This document shows, piece by piece, positions 23,081 through 33,949 of a DNA stretch of 64,000 nt. Source of the stretch: Zhengitettix transpicula (Eukaryota > Arthropoda > Insecta > Orthoptera > Tetrigidae); assembly GCA_037074705.1 (NCBI GenBank), contig CM073591.1, positions 96,214,532 to 96,278,531 on the forward strand, written 5' to 3'. A model generated the notes under the pieces. The model searched no databases. It saw only the letters and a list, made by a program, of their open reading frames with translations, and was not told where the DNA came from. Each line of letters begins with the position of its first letter. Within the stretch, counting starts at the first letter, position 1. A program made the position numbers and the translations under genes.

Positions 23081-24089
23081 ATGAGTGATTTTGTTGACCA
23101 AAGAACTTTAATCAAATTTTGTTTGCGGAACGAATATTCTTGTGCGGACACGTTGAAAATGTTGCGGAAGGTCTTTTGTGATCAAACTACGGCACCAAAA
23201 AACGTTTATAAGTGGTTCAACGTGTTCAAAGAGGGCCGAGAACGCATTGAAGACGAACCGCGCTCTGGACGACCATCAAAGTCTACCGAAGAGAGCTACG
23301 TACAAAAAATAAAATGTTTGGCGCTTGAAAATCGTCGATGGACAATTATAAATCTCGCTGTTAGTGTTGCAATAATATTTGGCTCAGCCCAAACCATTTT
23401 GAAGAATGTTTTGTGTCTCAAACGCGTCAAGTCTCGATTAGTGCCAAAATCGCTCAATTTTTTGGAAAGAAAGCGTCGCGTTTATGTGTGTGAAACTTTA
23501 CTGTCTGAGTATCTGGACCACTTGAAACTTATCATTACTGGAGACGAGACTTGGATTTACGCATACGACCCTGAAACCACCGACCAATCCAGCGAATATC
23601 GAGTAAAAGGTGAAGCAAGACCGAAAAGACCACGCCAAAGTCGATCGAAAATCAAGGTCATGTTGACAGTTTTCTTTGATTATCGTGGTGTGGTGCACTA
23701 TGAATTCCTTCCGCCGGGCCAAACTGTCAACAAAGAATATTATTTGAGCGTTATGCGTCGTTTGCGTGAAACTATTCGTCTGTAACGGCTGGAATTATGA
23801 GCGAACATCACGATAATGCACCATGTCATACTGCATTGACACTCGACTCGTATCGTTCCGCAAACACCGTATTTGCCTGATTTTGGTCCCCGCGACTTCT
23901 GGCTATTCAGCAAACTCAAAAGACTAATTAGGGGACGCCATTTTGACACGATTGAGGAGAAGGTATTGAAGGCTATACCGAAAAAAAGACTATTCCGACT
24001 GTTTCGAGGACTGGAAAAAGCGTTGGAAAAAGTGCGTTTTATCGGACGGGGATTACTTTGAAGGGGATGAAATTGATTTGGAAGAATGA
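23081..24089 (+). pseudogene. mariner transposase, frameshifted
   Basis: The frame starting MSDFVDQRTLIKFCL stays open to a stop at 23783-23785; upstream in-frame codons belong to the UTR. It shows the N-terminal helix-turn-helix region, the GRPS hook (residues 63-66) and the first catalytic aspartate in TGDETW (residue 155), then PRQSRSKIKVMLTVFFDYRG and HYEFLPPGQTVNKEYY. The second catalytic aspartate is in HHDNAPCH at about 23812, in another frame. The third is in PDFGPRDFW at about 23894, in the original frame. Their spacing is about 27 codons, against 34 in the family, so bases have been lost. A further shift precedes GDYFEGDEIDL and the final stop at 24087-24089. Irritans-like subfamily is a guess. 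Transposase not functional. Confidence 0.95.
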
Positions 24090-24116
24090 ATAAAGAATTT
24101 ATATTTTATAAATAAA

Positions 24117-24142
24117 TTCACCTTACTCTTTGTTCACAGTGG
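24117..24142 (-). repeat. mariner right terminal inverted repeat
   Basis: 26 bp, followed by the TA duplication at 24143-24144. Confidence 0.95.
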
Positions 24143-24144
24143 TA

Positions 24145-25356
24145 TAACTTTTCGAATGAAATACATTACAAATAAAAAATTTTGTTACTGTGATAAAACC
24201 ATAAGAAATTTTTCCAATAAAATACAAAAAATTGTTAAATTTTCCTGTTTTGTCGTGTCGTAAATTTTTTTCTCTGTTGTGTGTGGCATATGGAATTGAA
24301 AGGCGCGATAACTTTTGTAAGTATGTGTGTTCCTCGTTCCGTCCCATTTAAGGAGAGCTAGATAGCTATTCCGCCGCAGAATGTGGCGCTAAGTAGTGCG
24401 TAACTCCAGCTTAGACCCCGTGGCATTCCACTCCTACCATCACGCAGCCCACTGAACGTAAGCAGAACTTACGACATCGCTGTATCTCCAAGTATTGCCT
24501 TCAGTGCGGGGGCGGCCCCCGGGAATATACGGCCTCTCAGCAGACCCGGCCCGCAAAACAACACTAATTGCGAATCGTCCAGTTCATCACAATCAAAAGA
24601 CAAACCGTAACAAATATACAGAAAATACAATTTTATCTGTACTCTAGTAATTTTCTCTCTACAAGCAAACAAATCTGGAAACAAACCGTTCGAACTTGTT
24701 TCGATTATATTTTTTTTTAAATAGACAAATAAGTAGCCAAATAGCAGAAAAACTTAGAGATAAAATAAAAACCAAACCATTGTTTTTTGTTGTTACATAG
24801 AACCATAAGGAGATTTTCACAAATATCGAACTGAATCCGATTTAAATATAGACTAATTGTCGAATGTTTCAAAATTTTAACAGCTTGGACAGGGTATTTG
24901 ATTTGCTGAACAGAAAAGAGGTTTAAATAAAGTAAATAATATTTTGAATAGAATATGAACAAATAGTAACCTAAATAATAATCTAAATAATGTATAATAT
25001 ATAATTATTGAAAAACTATAATATTATTGACTGCGACAATTTTTAATAAACTGTATAATAGGAAAAAATATATCTGAAGCTGTTCATATGTAAAGTATCA
25101 ATGTTATGTCACATTTGCGTTTCTGAGGAATGTAACGTAATGTAAAACGTATGTAGAATGTATGTTTTCATAGATTACTAAGACCAATTACTCATTTACA
25201 TAATTTGACGTATTAAAAAATAAATTTCTTGTTACATCTGAGTATTTCGTTTTGGTTTACTATTTAAAACTGTAATAAATCAGTGTGAAGGGTAGTAGCC
25301 AGTGAAAAGACGAAGAGCAGTCCACTGGTCCTCCAGGATGGCCGTTGGACAGACGG
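24145..25356. other. Intergenic stretch; GC-richer island at 24.35-24.57 kb
   Basis: About 24350-24570 is clearly less AT-rich (GCGGGGGCGGCCCCCGGGAA near 24505) and lacks coding or repeat similarity that I recognise. The remainder is AT-rich. Confidence 0.4.
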
Positions 25357-25799
25357 AGAAGGCTGCCTTTGGGGATGCCTTCCCCACTTTCTACTTTTAA
25401 ACTAAGGTTCCCACAAGCCGAAGAAACTCGGCCTGTTTTGAGCGGTGTATGTTCTCATACAGACGTTGGGGATAAGTTAAGAGTTGTCTGCTGTTTTCAT
25501 TGGAACAGTCGGCCAGCTGACTCCTAAACTGGTTGACGTACGTCCCCATTTCAAACCCTTCTCCCGCCAAGTGCTGAATGCTTGACATACCTGATGCAGA
25601 ATTTATAGGGTTTGTCCTGCATCACTTTTAGGTGAATGGCGGGTAGTATCCTAAAACTATAGCCCTGGCTACCTTCCTCTACCCTTCCGCATTGCCCCTT
25701 ACAAATCCCTTCCTATGCTATTAAAGGGGAGTTGCCCTAAGTGGATTACCCTCATGTAGCCTATTGCCCTAAAAAAAAATAAAAAAAAATAAAAAAAAA
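25357..25799 (+). mobile_element. Family A, array unit 1 of 3
   Basis: Plus-strand copy starting in the GGCTGCCTTTGGGGATGCC head block, with a small deletion in the middle (the segment after GACGTACGTCCCC is shortened) and a run of A-rich repeats (AAAAAAAAAT units) as the tail. The next unit follows immediately. Upstream sequence shows no palindromic module and no duplication that I can match to the right flank. Confidence 0.85.
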
Positions 25800-26270
25800 G
25801 GATGCCTTTTCCTCTCAATTTTTGAACTAAGGTTTCCACAAGCCGAGGCACCTCGGCCTGATTTGAGAGGTGTATGTTTCGGGGTCGCAGATCTTGGGCA
25901 TACGGAAAGAGTTGTCCGCTATTCCCATTGGAATAAAGGCCAGCTGCCTCCTAAACTGGTCGAGGCAAGGAGAGGGGAATGCTGCGTCCCCACAGCAAAC
26001 TCCTCTACCGCTATCGGAATGGCGTGGGACAAGCACCAAATGCCCGACCTACCTCATGCAGGTTTTTCTAGGGTTTTCCCTGCATTTCTTTAGGCGATTG
26101 CCGCGTAGGATCCTTAAAATATAGCCCGGGGGCCCTAGTTAACCATTGGCTACCTTCCTCTACCCTTCCGCACCCCCTCTTTCAAATCCCTTCCTATGCT
26201 ATTAAAGGGGAGTTGCCCAATGTAAATCACCCTCATGTAGCCTGTTGCCCTACAAAAAAAGAAAAAAAAG
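25800..26270 (+). mobile_element. Family A, array unit 2 of 3
   Basis: Starts exactly at GGATGCCTTTTCCTCTC after the A-rich tail of unit 1 and runs through the whole body to its own A-rich tail (ACAAAAAAAGAAAAAAAAG). The palindromic head and CTACCTTT block are absent at the junction. Confidence 0.9.
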
Positions 26271-26730
26271 GGATGCCTTTTCCTCTCCGTTTTTGAACTA
26301 AGGTTCCCACAAGCCGAGGCACCTCGGCCTGTTCTGAGAGGTGTATGTTTCGGGGTCGCAGACCTTGTGCACACAGTAAGAGTTGTCCGCTATTCCCATT
26401 GGAATAATCGGCCAGCTTCCTCCTAAACTGGTCGAGGCACGGAGAAAGGAAGGCTGCGTACCCACAGAAAACTCTTCTCCCGGTATCGGAAGGGCGTGGG
26501 ACAAGTATCCAATTCCTGAACAACCTAATGCAGGTTTTTCTATGGTTTGTCCTGCATTTCTTTAGGCGAATTCCGGGTAGGATCCTTAAAATATAGCCCA
26601 GGGCCCTAGTTAACTCTTGGCTACCTTTCTCTACCCTTCCGCATTCCCCCTTTCAAATCCCTTTCTATACTATTAAAGGGGATTTGCCCAACGTGGATTA
26701 CCGTCATGTAGCCTGTTGCCCTAAAAAAAA
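26271..26730 (+). mobile_element. Family A, array unit 3 of 3
   Basis: Starts at GGATGCCTTTTCC directly after the tail of unit 2. The body is complete and the A-tail ends at 26730. The same junction sequence separates the units of the array at 31.4 kb. Confidence 0.9.
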
Positions 26731-29700
26731 TCTTCATACAAATTTTTAGACATACACGACATTTTGTCCTTACATTAAGATTTCTTCACGTATCAATCCG
26801 ATACTTTTGAAATAAAAAATGTTTCTGCAGCTGAACTCTTGCAACTCTTGTATGCGTTGGAATATAATCCAGAAATTGTTTGAAAATTATTTCATAACTG
26901 AAGAAGTCTAATGTTAGGACCGAGTGACGTGTTTGAATAACAAATTAGCGAAAAGTTTTTGTAAATTGTTAATTAAACTTATTATTCTGATTTATTTGGC
27001 CCTAAGGAATTATATCTTTCAATAATGCCAGATAATTTTCAATTAAAAACATATTTTACCAATCAAAATGTATTAAAAAATAACTATTCTTAATAATTAA
27101 TTCAGAACAAATAAATGACGGGTGTGATAATTCTTTCCATATTCGAGATGTACTCTCATACCTATTATTTTAAAGGTGTATAAATAAAATATTCAATAAA
27201 AGTGGATAGAAAACATATTAGCCAATTTTCTATTACAACTTTTCATTTTATTGTCGATGTGTCACGGATTGTGCTTTACCTCTTGTGATCCACTTTGGAT
27301 ATTACTCCGTCCTACTCATGGAATGACTGCCCTCTGGCTTCATTCTAACGGTTATGAAGCTTATATACAGACTTACTTCGACTGTAAAATTTTCATGTTA
27401 AGTACGACAGTTTTTGTTAAACAACATTTCACTTAACTAACACACGGAATGTTAAAAAAAATTGTTTATATTATTCATTCCAGTATTGCCTGATAGAGGA
27501 AATATGACACGTCAACAAATACACGCAAAATAATGTAAAATGATGATTATTAAACTCAATTCAATTTGTTATACATTTTGGTGTTTTATCCAATGAAATA
27601 AAACACATGCTGTTTAAGTGGTGTACTGTTGATATTTTCTATCTCCTTTGAGCTGCGGTAGATACGGAACACCTGTCTCAATTCACATATTTTTAGTCTG
27701 CAAAAAACGACTTTGTGGATAATACAAGCTGAATACCGCTATGCTGATATTTGCATATTTTACCTTTGCACAGCGTTTATATTCTCGAGAAGTTTAAAAC
27801 GTAACGTCAACTTCTTTTAGATATTCGCAAATCTTAATATTATCTTTTTTTTTTTCCAGACAAACAAAGAGAAGCTTGATTGTTTGTTGTTACGAATAAG
27901 AAAGATAACTTCCCAGTCACATAAAACACCAAATGAACGCATATTAAGTAATAACAGCAAAAAAAAAAACCTATATTATAAATAATTATCACGAAATTAA
28001 AAACCTTAGATAGCTTACTGGATCAATTACTGGTAACGTGTGGAAACCGATATAGTTATTTTCGTTATAAGCTATGTTTTAATAACATTACTGCCGTCAC
28101 AATTTTCATTTTTCATGTTTCTGCACACGAGAGCAAAGTACTTCGGAAAATGAGTCTGATGTCTACAACTCTGCTTGAAATGTAAAATATTTTTAATTGG
28201 CTGCGTGTGTTTAATGTTTTCTGAATCGTACATACGATACTATCACTGAAAGAGACAAATGTTTATTCATTTGGACCGAAATTCGGTTTATACAATTACG
28301 TAGCTGTCCAAAGAAGTTTAAAATGAAGATGAAATACCTTTGTCCATTTTTATTAAGTACTACTTTGAAAGTTTTAAATCACGCGAAATAGGAAAATAAT
28401 TAAATGTACTTTAACGTTTCAAGATCGTGCAGACGTAAATTAAAAATAATCGTGTGGGTCACTTTTATTTACCATGAAGCAACGAAAATATGAATTTATT
28501 AATCATTGCTTGATCCGGTCCAGTCACTTTATTATAGAATAGGGAAACAGTTTTTCTTATTAAATACCTTTATCAGCAATATAATTACTCCTTGCAATCT
28601 GACCTGTTGATATCTGTGGAAATTGAGCTTGCTACCGCAAGATAGATTTTGATCTCGCCTCCGGATAAGTTACAAGTACGACGGGTCGCTGTTATGAACA
28701 AGTCTTGTGTGGTACTGTAACTCCTGAACAACTATTGGCAAAATCACTGAAAAAGGGATCTGCGTTGTTAGGAAATTGAGTTCAATCTGAGCTTTAATTA
28801 TTGCCGAAGTATTTGTACGTTAATTTGGTTTTATACACACATATCTATTCGTCTCTGAGCTTGACGGTAAGCAATTTTTAAATAACACATTCAGGATAAT
28901 TCTACCTGTTTTCACTTGAAAATTACAATCATTTTTCTAAAAAGTACCTTCTTATGGTATCAGCAACAAAATTTTGAAACTTCTCGAATTTCAGAGTCTC
29001 TCGGTTCAAAGCCACAAAAATATCTGCACTGTACAATACTATAGTTACCGCCATTAACGAAGTCGGTCCAGTTTAGTGTCTTGCGCGACCAATCAACTTC
29101 AGTAATCGCCTAGATTGTTGTTGTGTGTGTGTTTATCCCGCGCGTATCGCGGCAATGTGGCACTTGCCTCCCCTCCCTCAATCTGCGCCACCCGCCTTTG
29201 TTCGTGACGCTCACTACAGCAACCGTATCTCTAAAAAAAATCAGGTCAACGAATTTATATCTGATGAGTCGTGTAGTCGATTAAAATTTCGTGTTCCGAA
29301 TGTTAAAGTAATTAAATTTAATTAAACTACATAGCTTATGGGACAAAATTTATTCAGAATAATAAGAAAAATGTATACAAATTAATTACTGTATAATTGA
29401 GTCATTTCAAATACGGAATTGGTGAGTGGTGAATCATTTCTGGGAAAAGCAACTCGAGAAAAATCCAGGAGTTCATTTGGAAGCTTTATGCAATCATAAC
29501 TTATTTTTGTTCTGTTTCGGTACTTGAAAATATTGTTGTGATTAGCTCATCGTACAATAATTGTGTATGTAAAATTCCAATAAATTTTATTTTTTATACC
29601 AACTTGAGTTAAAATTATTATTAAATCAGTTCAAATAATTAATTCTCAAAGGTGTAGTAATTTTTATGAAACTTGTGGCAACCCCAATTATAAATTATTT

Positions 29701-31392
29701 GTTTTCAGTTAGTTTGAAAGCTTGTCTGAAAAATCTAAATCTCGAAAAATGCAGTGACGATAGTGATTATTAGTACAACAGTATATAAAATATCTATGTT
29801 TTCTTTTCTGGAAAAAGCAAAAATCCACTCGTTTGATCGGTCGGAAAACATCTAATATGTAGTAATTTCGTACGTTATCGTGAATTGATTTTCTTATTTA
29901 GAATATTAATTGAACGTATTACTAAAAATTAAAATGCGTTTTTCAAAAATGTACTGACCGCTTATAAAAACGTTTTTGACAAAAATACTGACATTGTTGA
30001 CACGGTGGTAAATAACACCTAAATAGTAGCATACGTTACAGATATATTCTGATGGATATGGCCTGGTGAGATGCCGAAAGCTGCAGACTGTATAGATTGA
30101 AAATTGAGATACTTATATTTGTATTAAATTTATCTGTGACATATATTTTATATATAATTAAAATATATTCTTTTAGCTTGTAATTTATAAAATAATATTA
30201 TTTTTCATGTTAAATTTACTATTAAGAACTTAATATATGGAATTAAAAGAAACAATTTTTAAAAATTAAGAATGGACAATTTAATAAGTAGCTATTATTA
30301 ATTTTGATATCAGCGGTTTCAGTTCTTTGAGCATTGAGCTATTGGAGCGAAAACCGTTATTGTTGTATTTTTGTTGGGCTCGAAAAATAAAATAGAAACA
30401 TTCATAAAGCATTTGTTACAGAAAGTAAATATTGATTTGTTAGCATACGCAGAATTTTTGTGGGTTATTTTGCTGTAGATGAACATAGTCTGTGTCACAT
30501 TTTTGCACAATTTTATATCACCGTCTACGCGATGAGTACTTTAATGAACAACAGTTTTGCGTACCGTATCGGCTGCTTATCTTTCATCTCCTTCGAACTC
30601 CCTTTAATTTCGTTTATTGTTGTCATCAGCAGCTGAACGCCGGCATTATTTCTGTCTCCCTTAATGCACACCGAACTGGCAACCATTAATCTTACGCAGC
30701 ACATGCATTAGTTCCGTCAGCGGAAACGTGTCATTAATAAAATAAATTATTGGTCAGATAGCAGTCCTAAGCAAATATATATTTCACCGCGCTACCTATT
30801 AGCACAGGCGATAACTCAAACCGACGCGGGAAAAAATGCCAGGCTCACAGAACTGGGGCTGGGGGGAAACAGCAGACACTCCGACGAACTCAGTTTCGTT
30901 TGTGCTGTTATCGGCCCATAAACGGCGTGTGCTCAGCGGAAAATTGTCTGGCCACCGCTGTAATTGGGAGCGTCCTAGTTAATGGTGCAATTCGCTCTTC
31001 AAATAGTCTTTTCCTAGGATCACCTCCGTTTGGGGCCCCCCGCAATGGCGCCATACGCCCCTAATTCCAGCAAAATAAGATTAACAAAATACTTTCACAG
31101 CTGAGATTGTTCAGAAAAGCATTTCTGAAGTATACGGACCAAAAATTACGGAAAAAATAAATAAATACTTACGGAAATAAAAAAATTAATACGCATCAAA
31201 TTGATACCTCTGTCTTATTTTCAATAGATAAGAAAACACAAATGTTTCGTACAGTGAGATGTTATCTTTAGCTTTTTATATTTAAGAATTAGGAACTGAC
31301 CAAATCCCTCTCTTCAATAATATAGCGTACGCTGTTCTCTGTTCTAATCTCCGTTTATAAAATTACAGCCACGTTTCCCTATTGCATGTTGC
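26731..31392. other. Gene-free AT-rich stretch with a few GC-richer patches
   Basis: The longest part of the window without a recognisable element. Composition rises at about 29090-29220 and 30770-31070, the latter including GGGGCTGGGGGGAAACAGC and GGGGCCCCCCGCAATGGCGC. Neither has a convincing reading frame, tRNA-like fold or repeat match. They could be conserved noncoding or regulatory DNA, or old unrecognised repeats. Confidence 0.4.
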
Positions 31393-31409
31393 TTTATCAT
31401 TTCAATTCT
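31393..31409. repeat. Target-site duplication, left copy (17 bp)
   Basis: TTTATCATTTCAATTCT, repeated perfectly at 32210-32226 on the far side of a three-unit array. Confidence 0.9.
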
Positions 31410-31865
31410 TTTTTTTTAGGGCAACAGGCTACATGAGGGTAATCCTCATTGGGCAACTCCCCTTTAATAGCATAGTAAGATTTGAAAGGGGGGATGCGGA
31501 AGGGTAGAGGAAGGTAGCCAAGGGTTACTACGGCCCCCGGGCTATATGTTAAGGATCCTACCCGGCATTCGCCTAAATAAATGCAGGGAAAACCCTAGAA
31601 AAACCTGCATCAGGTATGTCGGGCATTGGGTTCTTGTCCCACGCCCTTCCGATTGGGAGAGGAGTTTACTGTGGGGACGCAGCATTCCCTTCTCCGTGCC
31701 TCGACCAGTTTAGGAGGCAGCTGGCCGACTATTCCAATGGGAATAGCGAACAACTCTTACCGTATGCCCAAGGTCTGTGACCCCGGAACATACACCTCTT
31801 AAAACAGGCCGAGGTGCCTCGGCTTGTGGGAACCTTAGTTCAAAAACGGAGAGGAAAAGGCATCC
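31410..31865 (-). mobile_element. Family A, array unit nearest the A-tail
   Basis: Minus-strand unit with a T run at its left edge and a nearly complete body. Its head ends exactly at the GGATGCC point (GGCATCC on the plus strand, 31859-31865), where the tail of the next unit begins. Confidence 0.9.
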
Positions 31866-32016
31866 TTTTTTTTCTTTTTCTGTTTTTTAAAGCAACAGGC
31901 TACATGAGGGTAATCCTCATTGGGCACCTCCCCTTTAATAGCATAGGAAGGGATTTGAAAGGGGGGATGTGGAAGGGTAGAGGAAAGTAGCCAAGGGTGA
32001 ACTAGGAAAAGGCATC
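31866..32016 (-). mobile_element. Family A, short middle unit with internal deletion
   Basis: Minus-strand unit reduced to about 150 bp: A-tail, the last ~110 bp of the body, then a jump directly to the GATGCCTTTTCC head block. About 300 bp of body is missing. The breakpoint lies at a two-base CC shared by both edges. Confidence 0.85.
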
Positions 32017-32209
32017 TTTTTTTTTTTTTTAGGGCAACAGGCTACATGAGGGTGATCCACATTGGGCAACTCCCCTTTAATAGCATAGGAAGGGATTAGA
32101 AAGGGGGGATGTGGAAGGGTAGAGGAAGGTAGCCAAGGTCTAAAGGTAGCCCCTTCGTATCTGTTCTACAAGGTTTTGCCTGCGAGAGAATCCTCTCGCA
32201 GGCTTTCTT
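32017..32209 (-). mobile_element. Family A, head-proximal unit with palindromic module
   Basis: Minus-strand unit with tail, the last ~110 bp of the body and a jump to the CTACCTTT head block, followed by the AAGGGGCTACC segment and a perfect 26-bp palindrome (32178-32203: 11-bp stem GCCTGCGAGAG, 4-base loop AATC). This head belongs to the array as a whole. Confidence 0.85.
32178..32203. repeat. Perfect 11-bp-stem palindrome in the family A head
   Basis: GCCTGCGAGAG, loop AATC, CTCTCGCAGGC. Related palindromes occur at 2850-2901, about 44113-44155 and about 54887-54932, always in the element head. Confidence 0.95.
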
Positions 32210-32226
32210 TTTATCATTTCAATTCT
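32210..32226. repeat. Target-site duplication, right copy (17 bp)
   Basis: Perfect copy of 31393-31409. Confidence 0.9.
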
Positions 32227-33087
32227 ATTGGTTTATAAATTTTTAAGCATCGTAAATATTGAATGTAGCCAATTTGATAACTACAACAGTAATATAGAGA
32301 AAACTACCAACGACATTGAAATGTAAAGTACTCGAATTAAAACTGGGCATGAAATATTATTAATTTCAGAATCCCAGTTTTATAAATATATTACGTAAAT
32401 ATTTGTTTCCTGATTCAATGATTTTATCAACAATTTCTTCTTTACTGGACAGAATCAAAGTTATCAGAGTATGATTTTGAGGCATAATAGAAAATTTTAA
32501 GACAATACTAGGTGATAGAATGCATTAATTATGATCCCCTAAAATCTTACTAAGTTTGTTAGGGTAACTGGGGATTTTGGATGGAGGCTCGTCGGACAGT
32601 AGCACAGAAAAGGCACAATGTATTTTTTACTTACGGACATTTTCACCAGCGTGGGTAGCAATAATAACGCATGACAAAAATTTTCTGCTTTTATAACAGA
32701 AAAAACCAGAAGGCAGTGGAAAATAGTACGAGAATTACTACGGCAGTTTGGGTTGAGATAGTTTGAGAGCTGTATTGCTTTGTGTGTGGAGGGAGGAACT
32801 GAAGCAATGCGCTCGTCATAAAAGAATGGTTCCTTCGGAGATTCGTTGGTCGTTCCGTTGGGTTCACCGTTTATACCTGCCCCGAAGATTGCGGTCACGG
32901 TGTTCACTAAGTTATGCTATCCATATGTTGAACACATTTTCACTTCGCATAGCCAAAATCAATGAATTGCCATAAAATTGTTCGTTTGGTATTTATTCCG
33001 ATTCTGTTCCTCAGAATGACCCTGAAAATATGATCTATACTTTACGCTAATTATAAACTACAGAAAAATATTATTATATTTATATAA
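32227..33087. other. Intergenic stretch, nothing recognised
   Basis: A 122-codon minus-strand frame (32539-32907) and a 70-codon plus-strand frame overlap, and neither resembles a known family. The rest is AT-rich. Confidence 0.4.
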
Positions 33088-33091
33088 ATAT

Positions 33092-33945
33092 TGTAATAAT
33101 CAATTAGAAGTCGTTAATTAAATAAAGGACTTAATAAAATTTACAAACAATATTTATTTATTTTGTGGCAATCATTTAAAAAAAATTCTCATGGTCTTCG
33201 CTGGGTTTGATAATGGACACATCAACTATATTTATAATCTTATTAACAAACAAATCACAATTAAAAGAAAATAAATTTACTTGACCATTAAACTGGAACG
33301 AAATTTAAAATTAGAACGAAATTAAGAAGTAAAAGATTAGAACGAATTAACAATTTAAACGGAGAACGAAATCTGACTTCAATCTTTCAATTACGTTTAC
33401 ATAATTAATTATTTAGTATTTTGTTACTCACATTTGTCCAGCATTCCAGCATACCTTTCGTTTTCCAAATACACTATTGTGGGATTTTACACTCATTCTA
33501 CGACTCACAGATTTTACACTGATACTAAGCCCAAATTTTATATGATGTCAGGAACTCGGATGATCCTCCCCTTTTGTTGTCAGCTACTTGTTTACTGCTT
33601 GCCTTAGGTGAATTCTGCTTGCCTTAGGCGAAATCCGTGCTTTCGTGAATGTTTTACTTTGTCCTTAGAAATGTCCAGGCACCAACAAACTCTGTTAAAT
33701 CCTAATCGCCGACTCTGTTGAATTCTTCTCCAACTAACTGTTATACCTTGACGATGTATTTCCTCGAACTGACCTCTCGTCTTGCGTTTTTAGCACACAT
33801 ACGCTATTTTCGGACCTTCCGACAAAGGAACAGAGCTGGGCTGCATTGTCGCTATGTTCTGGAAACTCTGCCGCTACAAAGGATTTCTCAAACAATTTAA
33901 ATTATTATGTTCAAACAATTAATGTACTAATTAATTGGTATTACA
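33092..33945 (-). mobile_element. Solo LTR, gypsy-type (854 bp) with ATAT duplication
   Basis: TGTAATAATCAATTAGAAG to GGTATTACA on the plus strand, flanked by ATAT at 33088-33091 and 33946-33949. A 4-bp AT-type duplication is typical of gypsy-group elements such as 17.6 and 297 of Drosophila. It aligns along its length with the LTR at 11503-12569 (GATGTCAGGAACTCGGATGA, GAACGAAATCTGACTTC), orientation inferred from that family. No internal region, so this is a solo LTR. Confidence 0.85.
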
Positions 33946-33949
33946 ATAT

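Larger units (their letters stand above)
22890..24142 (+). mobile_element. mariner transposon with both terminal inverted repeats
   Basis: A 1253-bp element, the usual size for mariner. The left end CCACTGTGATCAAAAAGTAA and the right end (reverse complement CCACTGTGAACAAAGAGTAA) are 26-bp inverted repeats with two mismatches, and TA is duplicated at 22888-22889 and 24143-24144. The transposase within is broken, so the copy is not autonomous, though its ends look usable by a related transposase supplied elsewhere. Confidence 0.95.

Noticed and set aside
32539..32907. 122-codon minus-strand frame
   Set aside because: No family motif, and it overlaps another open frame on the plus strand; likely chance.
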